Counted from the stretch's first letter, positions 8,505-17,287 are shown. The stretch is DNA of 43,550 nucleotides from Lachnospiraceae bacterium (GCA_024693545.1 JAILKT010000035.1:1-43550), one strand, 5' to 3'. Program-made: numbers and translations. The notes: generated from the sequence alone by a model not told the origin.

Positions 8505-9485
8505 ATGCAGAAGGTAAAATGGGGTATTCTAGGTACGGCAAACATTGCAAGGGGTTGCACTATACCGGGTATGAAGCAGGTGGAAACCTGTGAGCTTTAT
8601 GCCATTGCGGGAAGAGACCTGCAGAAAGCGCAGGATTTCAAAAACGAATTCGGATTTGAAAAGGCATACGGCAGTTATGAGGAACTTCTTGATGATGCCG
8701 AAGTGACAGCTGTCTATATCCCGCTTCCGAACGATCTCCACTTAAAGTATGTAAAGGCAGCACTTGAAAAAGGCAAGCATGTACTTTGCGAAAAACCGCT
8801 TGCTCTCAGCGCCGACGAAGCGCGAGAAATGTTTGATACCGCAAAGAAAAACAACAGGCTCCTTATGGAGGCCTACGCCTACCTTCACAGCCCTTATATC
8901 AGAAGGCTGAAAAATGATGTAAAGAGCGGTGTTATAGGTGACCTGGACTATATTGAATCGGCATTTATAACGCAGGGCTACAAAGAGGACTTCCGTTTGC
9001 ATAAGGAACGCGGCGGCGGAGCTATGTACGATCTGGGCTGCTACTGTACGAGTATGATCCTGTCGCTTGTTGATGCGGAAACAGATTTTATAAAGGCAAC
9101 TGCCGAGTTCTCCGAGCTCGGAGTCGATCTTATGACAGGTGCCATTATCCGTTTCCGGAACGGAGTCAGGGCTACTTTCAATGTAGGTATGATCCTCGGA
9201 GAAGAGTCCAATTTCAGATTTGACAGACTCTACATTCACGGCAGTAAGGGATCGATACGTTCTGATGTCGAATATAACAGAGAAGGCGATGTCAGCTATA
9301 AAATCTATACGACGGAAGGTATCATCGAAAGAAGGATACATGTGCCGCAGAACTACGCACTTGAGGTTGAACAGTTCGACAGGTGCATACTCTTTGATGA
9401 AGAACCGCATGTTTTGCCGGAGTTTTCGATTGAAAATGCGGAACTGATGGATAAGATACTGGCAAAGATCGGTTATTACAAATAA
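8505..9485 (+). CDS. Gfo/Idh/MocA family NAD(P)-dependent oxidoreductase
   Basis: The ATG at 8505 is chosen for TAGGAGG at 8491-8497; upstream in-frame codons lack both a site and family-like sequence. The protein has 326 residues. The N-terminal Rossmann fold has WGILGTANIARG. CEKPLA at 95-100 supplies the family's Glu-Lys-Pro with the catalytic-type lysine Lys97. The C-terminal sheet domain includes GGGAMYDLGCY. The family oxidises or reduces sugars, inositols and related polyols with NAD(P). The substrate cannot be read from the sequence; dehydrogenase or xylose/glucose-fructose-type activity is possible. The nearby cre-like site and following aldo/keto reductase suggest carbohydrate use under catabolite control. 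Confidence 0.88.
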   Translation: MQKVKWGILGTANIARGCTIPGMKQVETCELYAIAGRDLQKAQDFKNEFGFEKAYGSYEELLDDAEVTAVYIPLPNDLHLKYVKAALEKGKHVLCEKPLALSADEAREMFDTAKKNNRLLMEAYAYLHSPYIRRLKNDVKSGVIGDLDYIESAFITQGYKEDFRLHKERGGGAMYDLGCYCTSMILSLVDAETDFIKATAEFSELGVDLMTGAIIRFRNGVRATFNVGMILGEESNFRFDRLYIHGSKGSIRSDVEYNREGDVSYKIYTTEGIIERRIHVPQNYALEVEQFDRCILFDEEPHVLPEFSIENAELMDKILAKIGYYK

Positions 9486-9570
9486 AGCAGTCTTTCGCGG
9501 AAAGGGTCGATGCGAAAGGACAGATATAAGTAAGGAAGATACATCAGATTCATTGAGGAAGGAGAAAACG

Positions 9571-10698
9571 ATGAGCATTAACTTATCTGAGATGCCGAAA
9601 CTGGGTTTCGGACTGATGCGTTTACCTGAAAAGGAGGGCGTCATCGATCATGAACAGGTCTGTAACATGGTCGATAAGTACATGAGCGCGGGCATGAATT
9701 ATTTTGATACCGCCTATGTATATCACGGCGGAAGATCGGAGGTAGCAGCAAGGGAAGCGCTTGTAAAGCGTTATCCGAGAGAGAAGTTTATGGTTGCCAC
9801 CAAGCTTCCGGCATGGGAGATCAAAAAGCCGGAGGACGTTGAAAGAATATTTAACGAACAGCTTGAAAGGCTGGGAGTGGATTACATCGATTTTTATCTT
9901 CTGCATTCCATCGAGGACGGTAATAATTATGACACCTACGAAAAGTATGACTGTTTTTCATGGGGTCTTAAAAAGAAGGAAGCAGGGAAGATAAAGCATT
10001 TCGGATTCTCTTATCACGGAACACCCGAACTGCTTGAAAAAGTACTTGATAAGCATCCCGAGGTTGAATTTGTTCAGATACAGCTTAATTATCTGGACAG
10101 AACAAATCCGGTCGTTCAGTCGCAAAGACTTTATGATATACTCAGCAGCCGAAATATTCCCATTATCGTTATGGAACCCGTCAGGGGAGGTATGCTGGCA
10201 AATATGCCGCCTGCGATCGAGGAACGATACAAAGCACGTCGTCCGGATAAGTCGATCGCTTCCTGGGCTCTCAGGTTTGTCGGATCGCTTCCGGGAGTTA
10301 TGACGATACTTTCCGGAATGTCGAACGAAGAACAGATGGAAGACAACATCGGGACATTCAAAAACTTTGAACCGCTTGAAAAAGATGAGTTTGAACTTAT
10401 CGACCGGGCTACCGATGAACTTTTCAGTATGCCGCAGATCGGATGCACGGCATGCAGATACTGTGTTGACGGATGTCCTATGGGCATCGTGATCCCCGAT
10501 GTGTTCAGAACGATCAATACTCTTCGGCGCTATCCCGATGACTGGAGATCGAAGAACTTCTACAGAGGACTTACGGGACGAAGCGGTAAGGCCTCAGACT
10601 GCATAGCGTGCGGTCAGTGTGAGGGCGTTTGTCCTCAGCATCTTCCGATAATCGAATTGATGAAGGAAGCTTCGGAAATACTTGATATATCACAGTAA
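9571..10698 (+). CDS. Aldo/keto reductase with C-terminal 2[4Fe-4S] ferredoxin domain
   Basis: The ATG at 9571 follows AGGAAGGAG (9556-9564). An in-frame TTG at 9553 is less likely. The protein has 375 residues. The aldo/keto reductase barrel has all four catalytic residues: Asp46 and Tyr51 in YFDTAYVYHGG, Lys78 in ATKLP and His112 in FYLLHSIED. The tail carries two cysteine clusters, Cys292-x2-Cys295-x2-Cys298-x3-Cys302-Pro and Cys344-x2-Cys347-x2-Cys350-x3-Cys354-Pro, each with ferredoxin spacing. Such fusions are common in strict anaerobes. They probably couple carbonyl reduction to ferredoxin-type electron transfer, but the substrate is unknown. It lies 85 bases after the Gfo/Idh gene and may share its transcript. 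Confidence 0.92.
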   Translation: MSINLSEMPKLGFGLMRLPEKEGVIDHEQVCNMVDKYMSAGMNYFDTAYVYHGGRSEVAAREALVKRYPREKFMVATKLPAWEIKKPEDVERIFNEQLERLGVDYIDFYLLHSIEDGNNYDTYEKYDCFSWGLKKKEAGKIKHFGFSYHGTPELLEKVLDKHPEVEFVQIQLNYLDRTNPVVQSQRLYDILSSRNIPIIVMEPVRGGMLANMPPAIEERYKARRPDKSIASWALRFVGSLPGVMTILSGMSNEEQMEDNIGTFKNFEPLEKDEFELIDRATDELFSMPQIGCTACRYCVDGCPMGIVIPDVFRTINTLRRYPDDWRSKNFYRGLTGRSGKASDCIACGQCEGVCPQHLPIIELMKEASEILDISQ

Positions 10699-10738
10699 CA
10701 ATTGGATTGGATAATTTATTAAGCGGAGGGAGATATCA

Positions 10739-12196
10739 ATGGGAGAATTGAGTTTTAAGGAGAGCAAAAGAGTTAACAGCAGATTACTGTTATGTTATCT
10801 GATCATTTTTGCGGTGCTTGTAGCGGCATACGTGATGGAGATCGTCAAAGGAAGCAGAGAACCTCTTTATGTTGTACTTCTTATGATGACGGGACTTGTA
10901 CCTCTTTTTGTCGCATATATCTGTTACAAGATCAAGCCGGAAGCAAAAAGGATCAGATATATCGCAGCAATCGGTTATGGGATATTTTACGGAGCCATTC
11001 TCCTGACGGGAAAAGATTATACATACGTATATATCTTCCCCATGATGTTTGTACTGATGCTCACATGTGACACCAGGCTTATTCTTACTACGAACCTGCT
11101 TGTAATAATAGCCAACATAGCGAGCGCCGTTATTACGTATCTGGACGCTGTTGATAAGACATCAACCCTCACCATGCTCGAAGTTCAGATAGCTGTAGTG
11201 GTTGTAAGCGCGCTTTATTCGTTTATTGCGATAAAAGTCATAAAAACAAATAACGAAGAAAAGGCATCGGCACTCAGTAAAGAAAAAGAAACGGCGGATG
11301 AGCTTGTCGATAAGAACAGCAAGATAATACAGGTTGCCAACGAAAAGGTTACCAATGTTGTTGCAGCCGCAAGCCTGCTTGATGAAAATTTCGAAAATGT
11401 TCAGAGAGCACTCAAGGAGGTCAGCGAGGGCGCTCAGCTTACTGCGGTGACAGCGGAAAATCAGATGTCCTCGATACAGGAACTTGATAAGGCGATCGGA
11501 TCCGCCAAGAAGGAAGCACAAAGCGTTAACGACAGCATGAACAACTTTATGAAGACAGCGGCAGATTGTACCGAAAAGAGCAAAAACATCGGTGACGGGA
11601 TCAAAACTATCGAAGTTGAAACCCGGGCGATCCTCAAAGGTGCCGAGGCGCTTGAGGCTATGGCGCTTGAGCTGAATGAGATCATAGATATTATCAGTTC
11701 CGTATCAAAACAGACCGCACTTCTTTCGCTCAACGCATCAATAGAGAGTGCAAGAGCGGGAGAGGCAGGAAGAGGCTTTGCGGTTGTTGCGGGTGAGATA
11801 GGAAGTCTCGTAAATCAGACAAATGATGCAACGGCCAAGATCTCGCAGCGTGTCGGAGGAGTACAGGAAGAAGTAAGGACAATGAAGGAAAAGGTCGGTA
11901 TCATCGACAGGAACGTTGTCGATCAGAAGGAAATGACGACATCCATCATTGACAGCCTTGAAGAAATGAGCAGGATCGCGGGAGAAGCCAAACATCAAAT
12001 GGATGATCAGCTGATGCATATGGATCATATCGGTAATGACAGTGCTCAGATCTCCGAAAGTGTCGGTACGCTCACCGGTATTTCCGAGGAGACCACGGCT
12101 GAGGCCGGAACCACATTTGAGCTGGTAAATGACAGTGTGGAGAAGATGGGAGAACTTACCGGTGATGTAAAGGCAATCCTTGAAGTTCTTAAGTAA
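10739..12196 (+). CDS. Methyl-accepting chemotaxis-type transducer with membrane-only sensor
   Basis: The ATG at 10739 follows GGAGG (10725-10729). The first roughly 190 residues contain five or six hydrophobic segments separated by very short loops, with no extracellular ligand domain. No HAMP domain is evident before the long helical cytoplasmic rod. The kinase-control hairpin is recognisable near 330-365 (SLNASIESARAGEAGRGFAV followed by VVAGEIGSLVNQT), with Ile-Glu-Ser where many receptors have Ile-Glu-Ala. No CheR-docking pentapeptide ends the protein. It should pass a membrane-derived signal to CheA/CheW or a related kinase. No che gene is near, so its partners are encoded elsewhere. 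It ends at a strong terminator. Confidence 0.88.
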   Translation: MGELSFKESKRVNSRLLLCYLIIFAVLVAAYVMEIVKGSREPLYVVLLMMTGLVPLFVAYICYKIKPEAKRIRYIAAIGYGIFYGAILLTGKDYTYVYIFPMMFVLMLTCDTRLILTTNLLVIIANIASAVITYLDAVDKTSTLTMLEVQIAVVVVSALYSFIAIKVIKTNNEEKASALSKEKETADELVDKNSKIIQVANEKVTNVVAAASLLDENFENVQRALKEVSEGAQLTAVTAENQMSSIQELDKAIGSAKKEAQSVNDSMNNFMKTAADCTEKSKNIGDGIKTIEVETRAILKGAEALEAMALELNEIIDIISSVSKQTALLSLNASIESARAGEAGRGFAVVAGEIGSLVNQTNDATAKISQRVGGVQEEVRTMKEKVGIIDRNVVDQKEMTTSIIDSLEEMSRIAGEAKHQMDDQLMHMDHIGNDSAQISESVGTLTGISEETTAEAGTTFELVNDSVEKMGELTGDVKAILEVLK

Positions 12197-12218
12197 AGAG
12201 TAATATTGACAGATTTTA

Positions 12219-12250
12219 AAGGGTTCTGTTTCGTCTGAAACAGAACCCTT
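12219..12250. terminator. Bidirectional hairpin terminator
   Basis: AAGGGTTCTGTTTC (12219-12232) pairs perfectly with 12237-12250 over a 4-base loop. It lies between the convergent ends of the chemoreceptor and the ABC permease. The flanking TTTTAAA on one side and TTATTT on the other give modest U-runs in both directions. Confidence 0.85.
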
Positions 12251-12276
12251 ATTTACGTAGATCATCGGGCAATTCA

Positions 12277-13131
12277 TCAGGCTGCCGCACGCCTGCCGGA
12301 TCCCTTGAAGACACCGATGAGACTGCATATCCCGAAAACGACTGCATCGGCAATAACGATAGTGGAGCCGACGGGTGTCTCGAAAAGTATGGAAACCACA
12401 ATTCCGCTCAGAGAGCAGATTACGGAGATGATCGCCGAACAGATCGTTACCGATTTGAAACTTCTGAAGAGACGCATTGACGAAAGTGCCGGAAAAACGA
12501 GCAGAGCCGATATGAGCAACGACCCGACAAGATTCATCGCCAGAACGATGATGACTGCCGTTATGATCGCTATCAAAAGATTGTAGGCATCGGCGTGAAG
12601 TCCCGAAGCACGGGCAAAGTCTTCATCAAATGTTACGGCGAATATCCTGTTGTAAAAAACGATAAAGACTATGACCACTATTACGGAAAGCACAACGCAG
12701 AGCCAAACCTCAGCCTGTGTCAGCGTAAGAATGGAGGTCGATCCGAAAAGGCTGGTACAGACATCCCCCGAAATATTAGAGGATGTCGAGAAGATGTTCA
12801 TAAGCATATAACCGACTGCAAGAGAGGCTACCGATATCATCGCAATAGCGGCATCACCGCGGACTCGTGTCCTTTTTCCGGTCCGAAGGAGCAGTACGGC
12901 ACAAAGGACCGTTACAGGAAGAACAAGCAGCATATTGTTGGAAAGATTAAGTACGGCTGCTACCGCAAGAACACCGAAAGCAACATGAGAAAGACCGTCG
13001 CCTATGAAAGAAAAACGTTTAAGTACAAGGGTTACACCGAGAAGTGACGAGCAAACAGCGATAAGCACCGCTGTGATGAGTGCATACCTGACAAATGGAA
13101 AACTGAGATAGAAGATCAAAGTATCAAACAA
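12277..13131 (-). CDS. ABC-3 family metal-ion transporter permease (ZnuB/MntB-like)
   Basis: A 284-residue, very hydrophobic protein with about eight or nine membrane segments. FSFIGDGLSHVAFGVLA near residue 40, MNLVGSLLISALLVFPA and a final PVGSTIVIADAVVFG region are typical of zinc, manganese or iron chelate permeases. The start is TTG at 13129-13131, preceded on that strand by GGAAGGAG 11 bases away; no better start is in frame. A functional importer also needs an ATPase and a binding lipoprotein, usually in the same operon. Here the upstream neighbour on the other strand is unrelated and none is adjacent, so the partners must lie elsewhere or be shared. The metal cannot be decided. Confidence 0.88.
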   Translation of the reverse strand: MFDTLIFYLSFPFVRYALITAVLIAVCSSLLGVTLVLKRFSFIGDGLSHVAFGVLAVAAVLNLSNNMLLVLPVTVLCAVLLLRTGKRTRVRGDAAIAMISVASLAVGYMLMNIFSTSSNISGDVCTSLFGSTSILTLTQAEVWLCVVLSVIVVIVFIVFYNRIFAVTFDEDFARASGLHADAYNLLIAIITAVIIVLAMNLVGSLLISALLVFPALSSMRLFRSFKSVTICSAIISVICSLSGIVVSILFETPVGSTIVIADAVVFGICSLIGVFKGSGRRAAA

Positions 13132-13353
13132 ATAAGGTCACACTCCTTCCGGGTGGTGATATCAGACCACCGAAACAATACGGTAATTTTAGCATTATAA
13201 AATCGGTACTTCAACAGAATCTTTTCCTTAGATGTTGTTTTATTTATTATTTTGACGTAGAATTTACCTCAGTAAGAGGAGTCACCGTTTCTTTAAGCGG
13301 GGGATTATGATAAACTTGAATACAATGATACAATGGGACGGGAGGTTTTGGTT

Positions 13354-14415
13354 TTGATACATACAAAGCGAAGTATTTTATGCTTATGTATATGTTTTAT
13401 GAGTGTTCTTGTGTTTGCCGGATGCAATAAGACGGATTATTTTGATAAGGAAGAGGCTCCCGCAGCAGAGTCGGTCGAACCTAAATATAATCCCGATGCC
13501 GAGCTTTTGACTATGGAGAAAACGGTAAACATACCTAACGTATGCGATATTACTCTTGATGGTCTTATAATCTCTAAGGATGTCAAACCCCGACAAACCG
13601 GGGGGTCTTACTCAAAGTATATTGCGGGAGACAACAAGGTGTACGTCGATCTGTGCATCGCCTACAAAAACCTTGACACAGAAGCCATCTCAGCATACGA
13701 TACCATGAAGTGTATGCTGGTTTATGCGGATAAATATGAGTATGCCGGATTTTCGGCAATGGAGATCGAAAACAGAAGTGATTTTGAATCCTCGAAGAAT
13801 GTTGTGATCTCGCCGCTCACAACGGAATATGTTCATTATCTTTTCGAGCTGCCCGATGAAGTCAGAACGAGCGAAAGCGGGATCGTGATATATATGACTG
13901 TTTCGGACAAAGACTTCAAGATCGAAGCCGACCCGAAAGCTATAGACATGGTCGGTAAGGAAAAACTTCCGGGAACTGACGCAGTTGAAGTAAAAAGCAA
14001 AGAAGTGGTCACTTCCGAAAACTACGAATTCAATATCAATTATGTCACGGTAACCCATGATGTGGTACCGACTAAGCCGGGCGATTACTACGCTCATTTT
14101 GAGGCCGATCCCGGTAAGGTGATCGTTGATTTGAGCATGTTTTATAAGAATATGAAGAGCACGAAAGTGTCGGTTGATGAGATCGGAAATGCCACGCTTG
14201 TCCTGGATGACAAATATGAATATGCGGGCTTTACGATTGCCGAGAAGAACGACGGAACAGAGTTTACTGATGCGGATGCAACAAGCATCCTTCCGCTTGA
14301 GACCGGTAATATTCATCATCTTTTTATGGTACCCGAGGAGATAAAGGCAGGTAACAGTCCGGTGTATCTGTGCTTTACGATCGATGATAAAGAGTATAAA
14401 TATGTTATGAGGTAA
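13354..14415 (+). CDS. Putative lipoprotein with two tandem homologous domains
   Basis: The start is taken as TTG 13354 because GGGAGG (13340-13345) lies 8 bases before it; an ATG at 13333 precedes that site and is less likely. The 353-residue product has a signal peptide (MIHTKRSILCLC and a hydrophobic run) ending in a lipobox, VFAG with Cys24, so it should be membrane-anchored outside the cell. Two domains, about 55-190 and 215-353, are clearly related: both contain DKYEYAGF and then PLxTxxxHxLFxxPxE. Their beta-rich composition recalls the DUF4352/DUF5067-type immunoglobulin-like modules of Firmicutes lipoproteins, but this is an impression. The next gene starts 2 bases after its stop, so they are probably co-translated. 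Confidence 0.72.
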   Translation: MIHTKRSILCLCICFMSVLVFAGCNKTDYFDKEEAPAAESVEPKYNPDAELLTMEKTVNIPNVCDITLDGLIISKDVKPRQTGGSYSKYIAGDNKVYVDLCIAYKNLDTEAISAYDTMKCMLVYADKYEYAGFSAMEIENRSDFESSKNVVISPLTTEYVHYLFELPDEVRTSESGIVIYMTVSDKDFKIEADPKAIDMVGKEKLPGTDAVEVKSKEVVTSENYEFNINYVTVTHDVVPTKPGDYYAHFEADPGKVIVDLSMFYKNMKSTKVSVDEIGNATLVLDDKYEYAGFTIAEKNDGTEFTDADATSILPLETGNIHHLFMVPEEIKAGNSPVYLCFTIDDKEYKYVMR

Positions 14416-14417
14416 TC

Positions 14418-17135
14418 ATGAAATTCAGTATTATCACTCCTTTTGCGCGCGGACTTGAACATCTTCGCGACAATCTTGAGAGTATTAAGGACCAGAGACT
14501 CAGAATTTATCTGGATGAAATCGACGGTGCCGAAGGGTTTAAGCGTGTTGACAGGCTCATGAATATGTGCGGAGCCGAAAACATCGACAAGATAAACGAT
14601 CTGCTCGGCAGAGGTGATCTTGAAGGTGTGGAAGCCCTGTCAAAAATAAGGGGTCTTGATGATCTGTGGCCGTTGCTTACGTTTGACGGTCTCGGAAATA
14701 TTGTGGCGGTTACAGAAAAAGCCGAACTTAAGGTATATGCGGATGAGAGCATTTCCGGTGATCTTTCTGACGAAGAGGAACGTGAAGAAGAAAGCTCCGA
14801 CAACGAAGCGGATGAAGAAGAAGAACTGCGCCCCTTCGTTTATGTTCCGTACAGAGATTTTGAGGTTATCGTCGTTACGGATCATCCGCTTGATGATATA
14901 ACCGGTCTGGTGGATGAATATAAGGATATATTTAATATCAGAGTTATTCCGCTTACAGAGGGAACGGGCGTTGCGGCTGCGCGAAATAAAGGTATTGATG
15001 AGGCAGCAGGAGAGTACATCTTGTTTCTTGACAGTGATGACTATATTTTCCCAAGATTCCTTTATTTTATGGACAGAGCGAGCCATACGGCAGGTAATCC
15101 CGATATCATCTACGGAATGAAGGTGTGGACATGGTATTCGAGAAACGGCTTTATGGCAACATTCAACAGGCAACAGCAGGAAGAAGAAAACAATTCTCAG
15201 GCTGACGATTCTGCGGATGATGCGGCGGCAGCGGAAGAGGCACGTGAAAAAGAAGAGCGCATGAAGAGTGAGCTCTCCGAGCATGATTATATCGAATACA
15301 GACGTACAAATGCCGCCGGCAGGCTTGTTTCAAGACGTAAGGGAATACGTAATGTTTCGGTGCTCGGTATTTCGTTCAAAAGAAAACTGCTTACGGACAA
15401 CAACATCAGATTTCCGGAGAAGTTCCGCTATTACAGCGATTTCCCCTTCCTTTGCCTTGCACTTGAAAAGGCTACAACGTTCAGAAAAAACTACAGGTCG
15501 TGGTACATCAAAAGAAAGCATGCGGATTCGGTCAATTTCCCCTCACTTGCACAGGAAAAGAGCGAGATGCGTTTCCCGGAGCTGCTTGAAAGCTACGCCT
15601 ATACCAAGAAAATTCTTGATCCGAACGGGGTGATCAGGCAGAAAGCAGATTTAAAGTTCATAGGCTATTATACGGGCTATTTTGTTACAAGACTCCGCAG
15701 AAGTGAAAACGATTACTGGAGAAATGAACGTTTCGAAGCCTGCAGAAAGCTTGTGGATGATATTCCGAAATCTACTCTTAAACGGGTTTCCATCTACAAA
15801 AGAAGTCTCATTAAGCTCCTGAAAAAAGGAGATGTAAAGAAAACTTATCGCAGAGTGTCTTTCAGACTTGCGCTTACAAAGATTGCCAAATGTCTGACAT
15901 CAAAGGCAATGATAGTGCAGAGCTTTTATGTTCATGTATTTCTGAAAAAACCGATCAGGAAAGAAGTTATCCTTTTTGAGTGTTTCTTCGGACGAAGCTA
16001 CGGTGATAACCCGCGGGCGATGTATGAATACATTCAGAAGACATATCCGGATAAATATCTGTGCGTGTGGAGCATGGCTAAAAAACATGGCAGCAAAATA
16101 CCGTACAAGCATAAGACGGTCAAGAGATTTGGCCTGCGCTACGCCTATTACATAGCACGGAGCAAGTTCTTTATATTCAACACTAAGCAGCCGGGCTGGA
16201 TGCGTAAAAGGGAGGGTCAGGTTTTTCTTGAAACCTGGCACGGAACGCCTCTCAAGAAGCTTGCTTTCGATATGGAGGATAATTTCAGCGCTTCTCCGGG
16301 GTACAAGAAGCATATATACAGCAAGACCCGTTCGTGGGATTACCTTGTCGCGGCAAACAGCTTTTCATCGGAAGTGTTCAGGCGTTGCTTTATGTTTGAA
16401 AACAAAATGCTTGAATACGGTTATCCCCGAAATGATGTTTTGCACGGTGCCGACAGGGATGAGCGTGCGGCAGCCATAAGAAAGAAAATAGGAATTCCCA
16501 AAGAAAAGAAAACCATACTTTATGCGCCGACGTGGAGAGATGATGAGTATTATGCGGCGGGTGAATATAAATTTACGCTTCAGCTTGATCTTGAACTCCT
16601 CAGGAAAAAGCTGGGGGAAAGCTATGCAGTCCTGTTGAGAACGCATTACTATATCGCCGATAAGCTTGATATTTCGGGGCTTGACGGATTTGCGTACAAT
16701 CTCAGCAAGTATCCCGATATAGCTGATATATACCTGATCTCTGACATTTGCATAACAGACTATTCGTCGGTATTTTTCGACTATGCCAATCTTAAGAGAC
16801 CTATGCTTTTCTATACTTATGACATCGATAAGTACAGGGATATTCTGAGGGGCTTCTATTTCGATATGGAGTCAACGGTTCCGGGGCCTCTTCTTTATAC
16901 GAGTGAGGAGGTTGCCGATGCGATCCTCGGTATCGATGAATTAACGGAACGTTTCAAAGAGAGATATGAAGCTTTCTACGAACGATTCTGCTCATGGGAA
17001 GACGGACATGCCTGTGCAAATATATATGACGAAGTATTCGTAAGAGGCGAGGAAGAAAGAAGAATTGCTGCAGAGGCGGAAGAGCAGGAAAGACTTGAAG
17101 CTGAACGTGACAGATCTGATAACGAAGATATTTAG
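14418..17135 (+). CDS. Fusion of GT2 glycosyltransferase and CDP-glycerol (TagF-like) phosphotransferase
   Basis: 905 residues. The N-terminal GT-A domain starts MKFSIITPFARG, and its second strand (FEVIVVTDHPLDD) comes only at about 150. The roughly 130 residues between hold an insert ending in an Asp/Glu-rich stretch. It continues with AARNKGID and the metal-binding DSDD at 205-208. A second acidic, Ala-rich insert lies at about 250-285. The C-terminal domain (about 515-880) is of the CDP-glycerol glycerophosphotransferase family: ETWHGTPLKKL with catalytic-type His608, APTWRDD near 702 and DYSSVFFDYA near 782. It should add sugar and polyol-phosphate units to a wall polymer at the inner membrane face. 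Substrates are unknown. The charged tail (residues about 875-905) is also unusual. Confidence 0.85.
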   Translation: MKFSIITPFARGLEHLRDNLESIKDQRLRIYLDEIDGAEGFKRVDRLMNMCGAENIDKINDLLGRGDLEGVEALSKIRGLDDLWPLLTFDGLGNIVAVTEKAELKVYADESISGDLSDEEEREEESSDNEADEEEELRPFVYVPYRDFEVIVVTDHPLDDITGLVDEYKDIFNIRVIPLTEGTGVAAARNKGIDEAAGEYILFLDSDDYIFPRFLYFMDRASHTAGNPDIIYGMKVWTWYSRNGFMATFNRQQQEEENNSQADDSADDAAAAEEAREKEERMKSELSEHDYIEYRRTNAAGRLVSRRKGIRNVSVLGISFKRKLLTDNNIRFPEKFRYYSDFPFLCLALEKATTFRKNYRSWYIKRKHADSVNFPSLAQEKSEMRFPELLESYAYTKKILDPNGVIRQKADLKFIGYYTGYFVTRLRRSENDYWRNERFEACRKLVDDIPKSTLKRVSIYKRSLIKLLKKGDVKKTYRRVSFRLALTKIAKCLTSKAMIVQSFYVHVFLKKPIRKEVILFECFFGRSYGDNPRAMYEYIQKTYPDKYLCVWSMAKKHGSKIPYKHKTVKRFGLRYAYYIARSKFFIFNTKQPGWMRKREGQVFLETWHGTPLKKLAFDMEDNFSASPGYKKHIYSKTRSWDYLVAANSFSSEVFRRCFMFENKMLEYGYPRNDVLHGADRDERAAAIRKKIGIPKEKKTILYAPTWRDDEYYAAGEYKFTLQLDLELLRKKLGESYAVLLRTHYYIADKLDISGLDGFAYNLSKYPDIADIYLISDICITDYSSVFFDYANLKRPMLFYTYDIDKYRDILRGFYFDMESTVPGPLLYTSEEVADAILGIDELTERFKERYEAFYERFCSWEDGHACANIYDEVFVRGEEERRIAAEAEEQERLEAERDRSDNEDI

Positions 17136-17157
17136 TCAGATTTTCGGCACGATTTGA

Positions 17158-17186
17158 TTGGTTTTATGAAAAAAGGACTGTAGACT
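17158..17186 (+). promoter_or_regulatory. Candidate uxuA promoter
   Basis: TTGGTT (17158-17163), 17 bases, then TAGACT (17181-17186). The start of transcription would fall at about 17193, inside the following palindrome. Moderate match only. Confidence 0.4.
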
Positions 17187-17189
17187 TTT

Positions 17190-17228
17190 AACAGGGATAA
17201 TTTCGATGTGAATCGAAACATCCCTGTT
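17190..17228. terminator. Two-part palindrome: terminator of the preceding operon or uxuA operator
   Basis: AACAGGGA (17190-17197) pairs with TCCCTGTT (17221-17228), and TTTCGAT (17201-17207) pairs with ATCGAAA (17212-17218) around GTGA. T-rich DNA follows, so it can act as a terminator for the glycosyltransferase gene. Its overlap with the predicted uxuA start site makes an operator role equally possible. Confidence 0.6.
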
Positions 17229-17287
17229 TGATGTTTTAATGATACCAATTATTGCTTTACTTCGAATACATAGGAGGAAAATTTTTT

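Noticed and set aside
9492-9518. CTTTCGC/GCGAAAG hairpin between the Gfo/Idh gene and the aldo/keto reductase
   Set aside because: It is a 7-bp stem with a 13-base loop and no T-run, too weak to call a terminator; the genes may be co-transcribed.
8742-9644. Minus-strand frame of 300 codons over the Gfo/Idh gene
   Set aside because: It is an antisense shadow of a conserved oxidoreductase, with no motif or ribosome binding site.
17203-17222. cre site near the uxuA start
   Set aside because: The central CG and flanking bases do not fit the consensus; the palindrome is better explained as a terminator or another operator.
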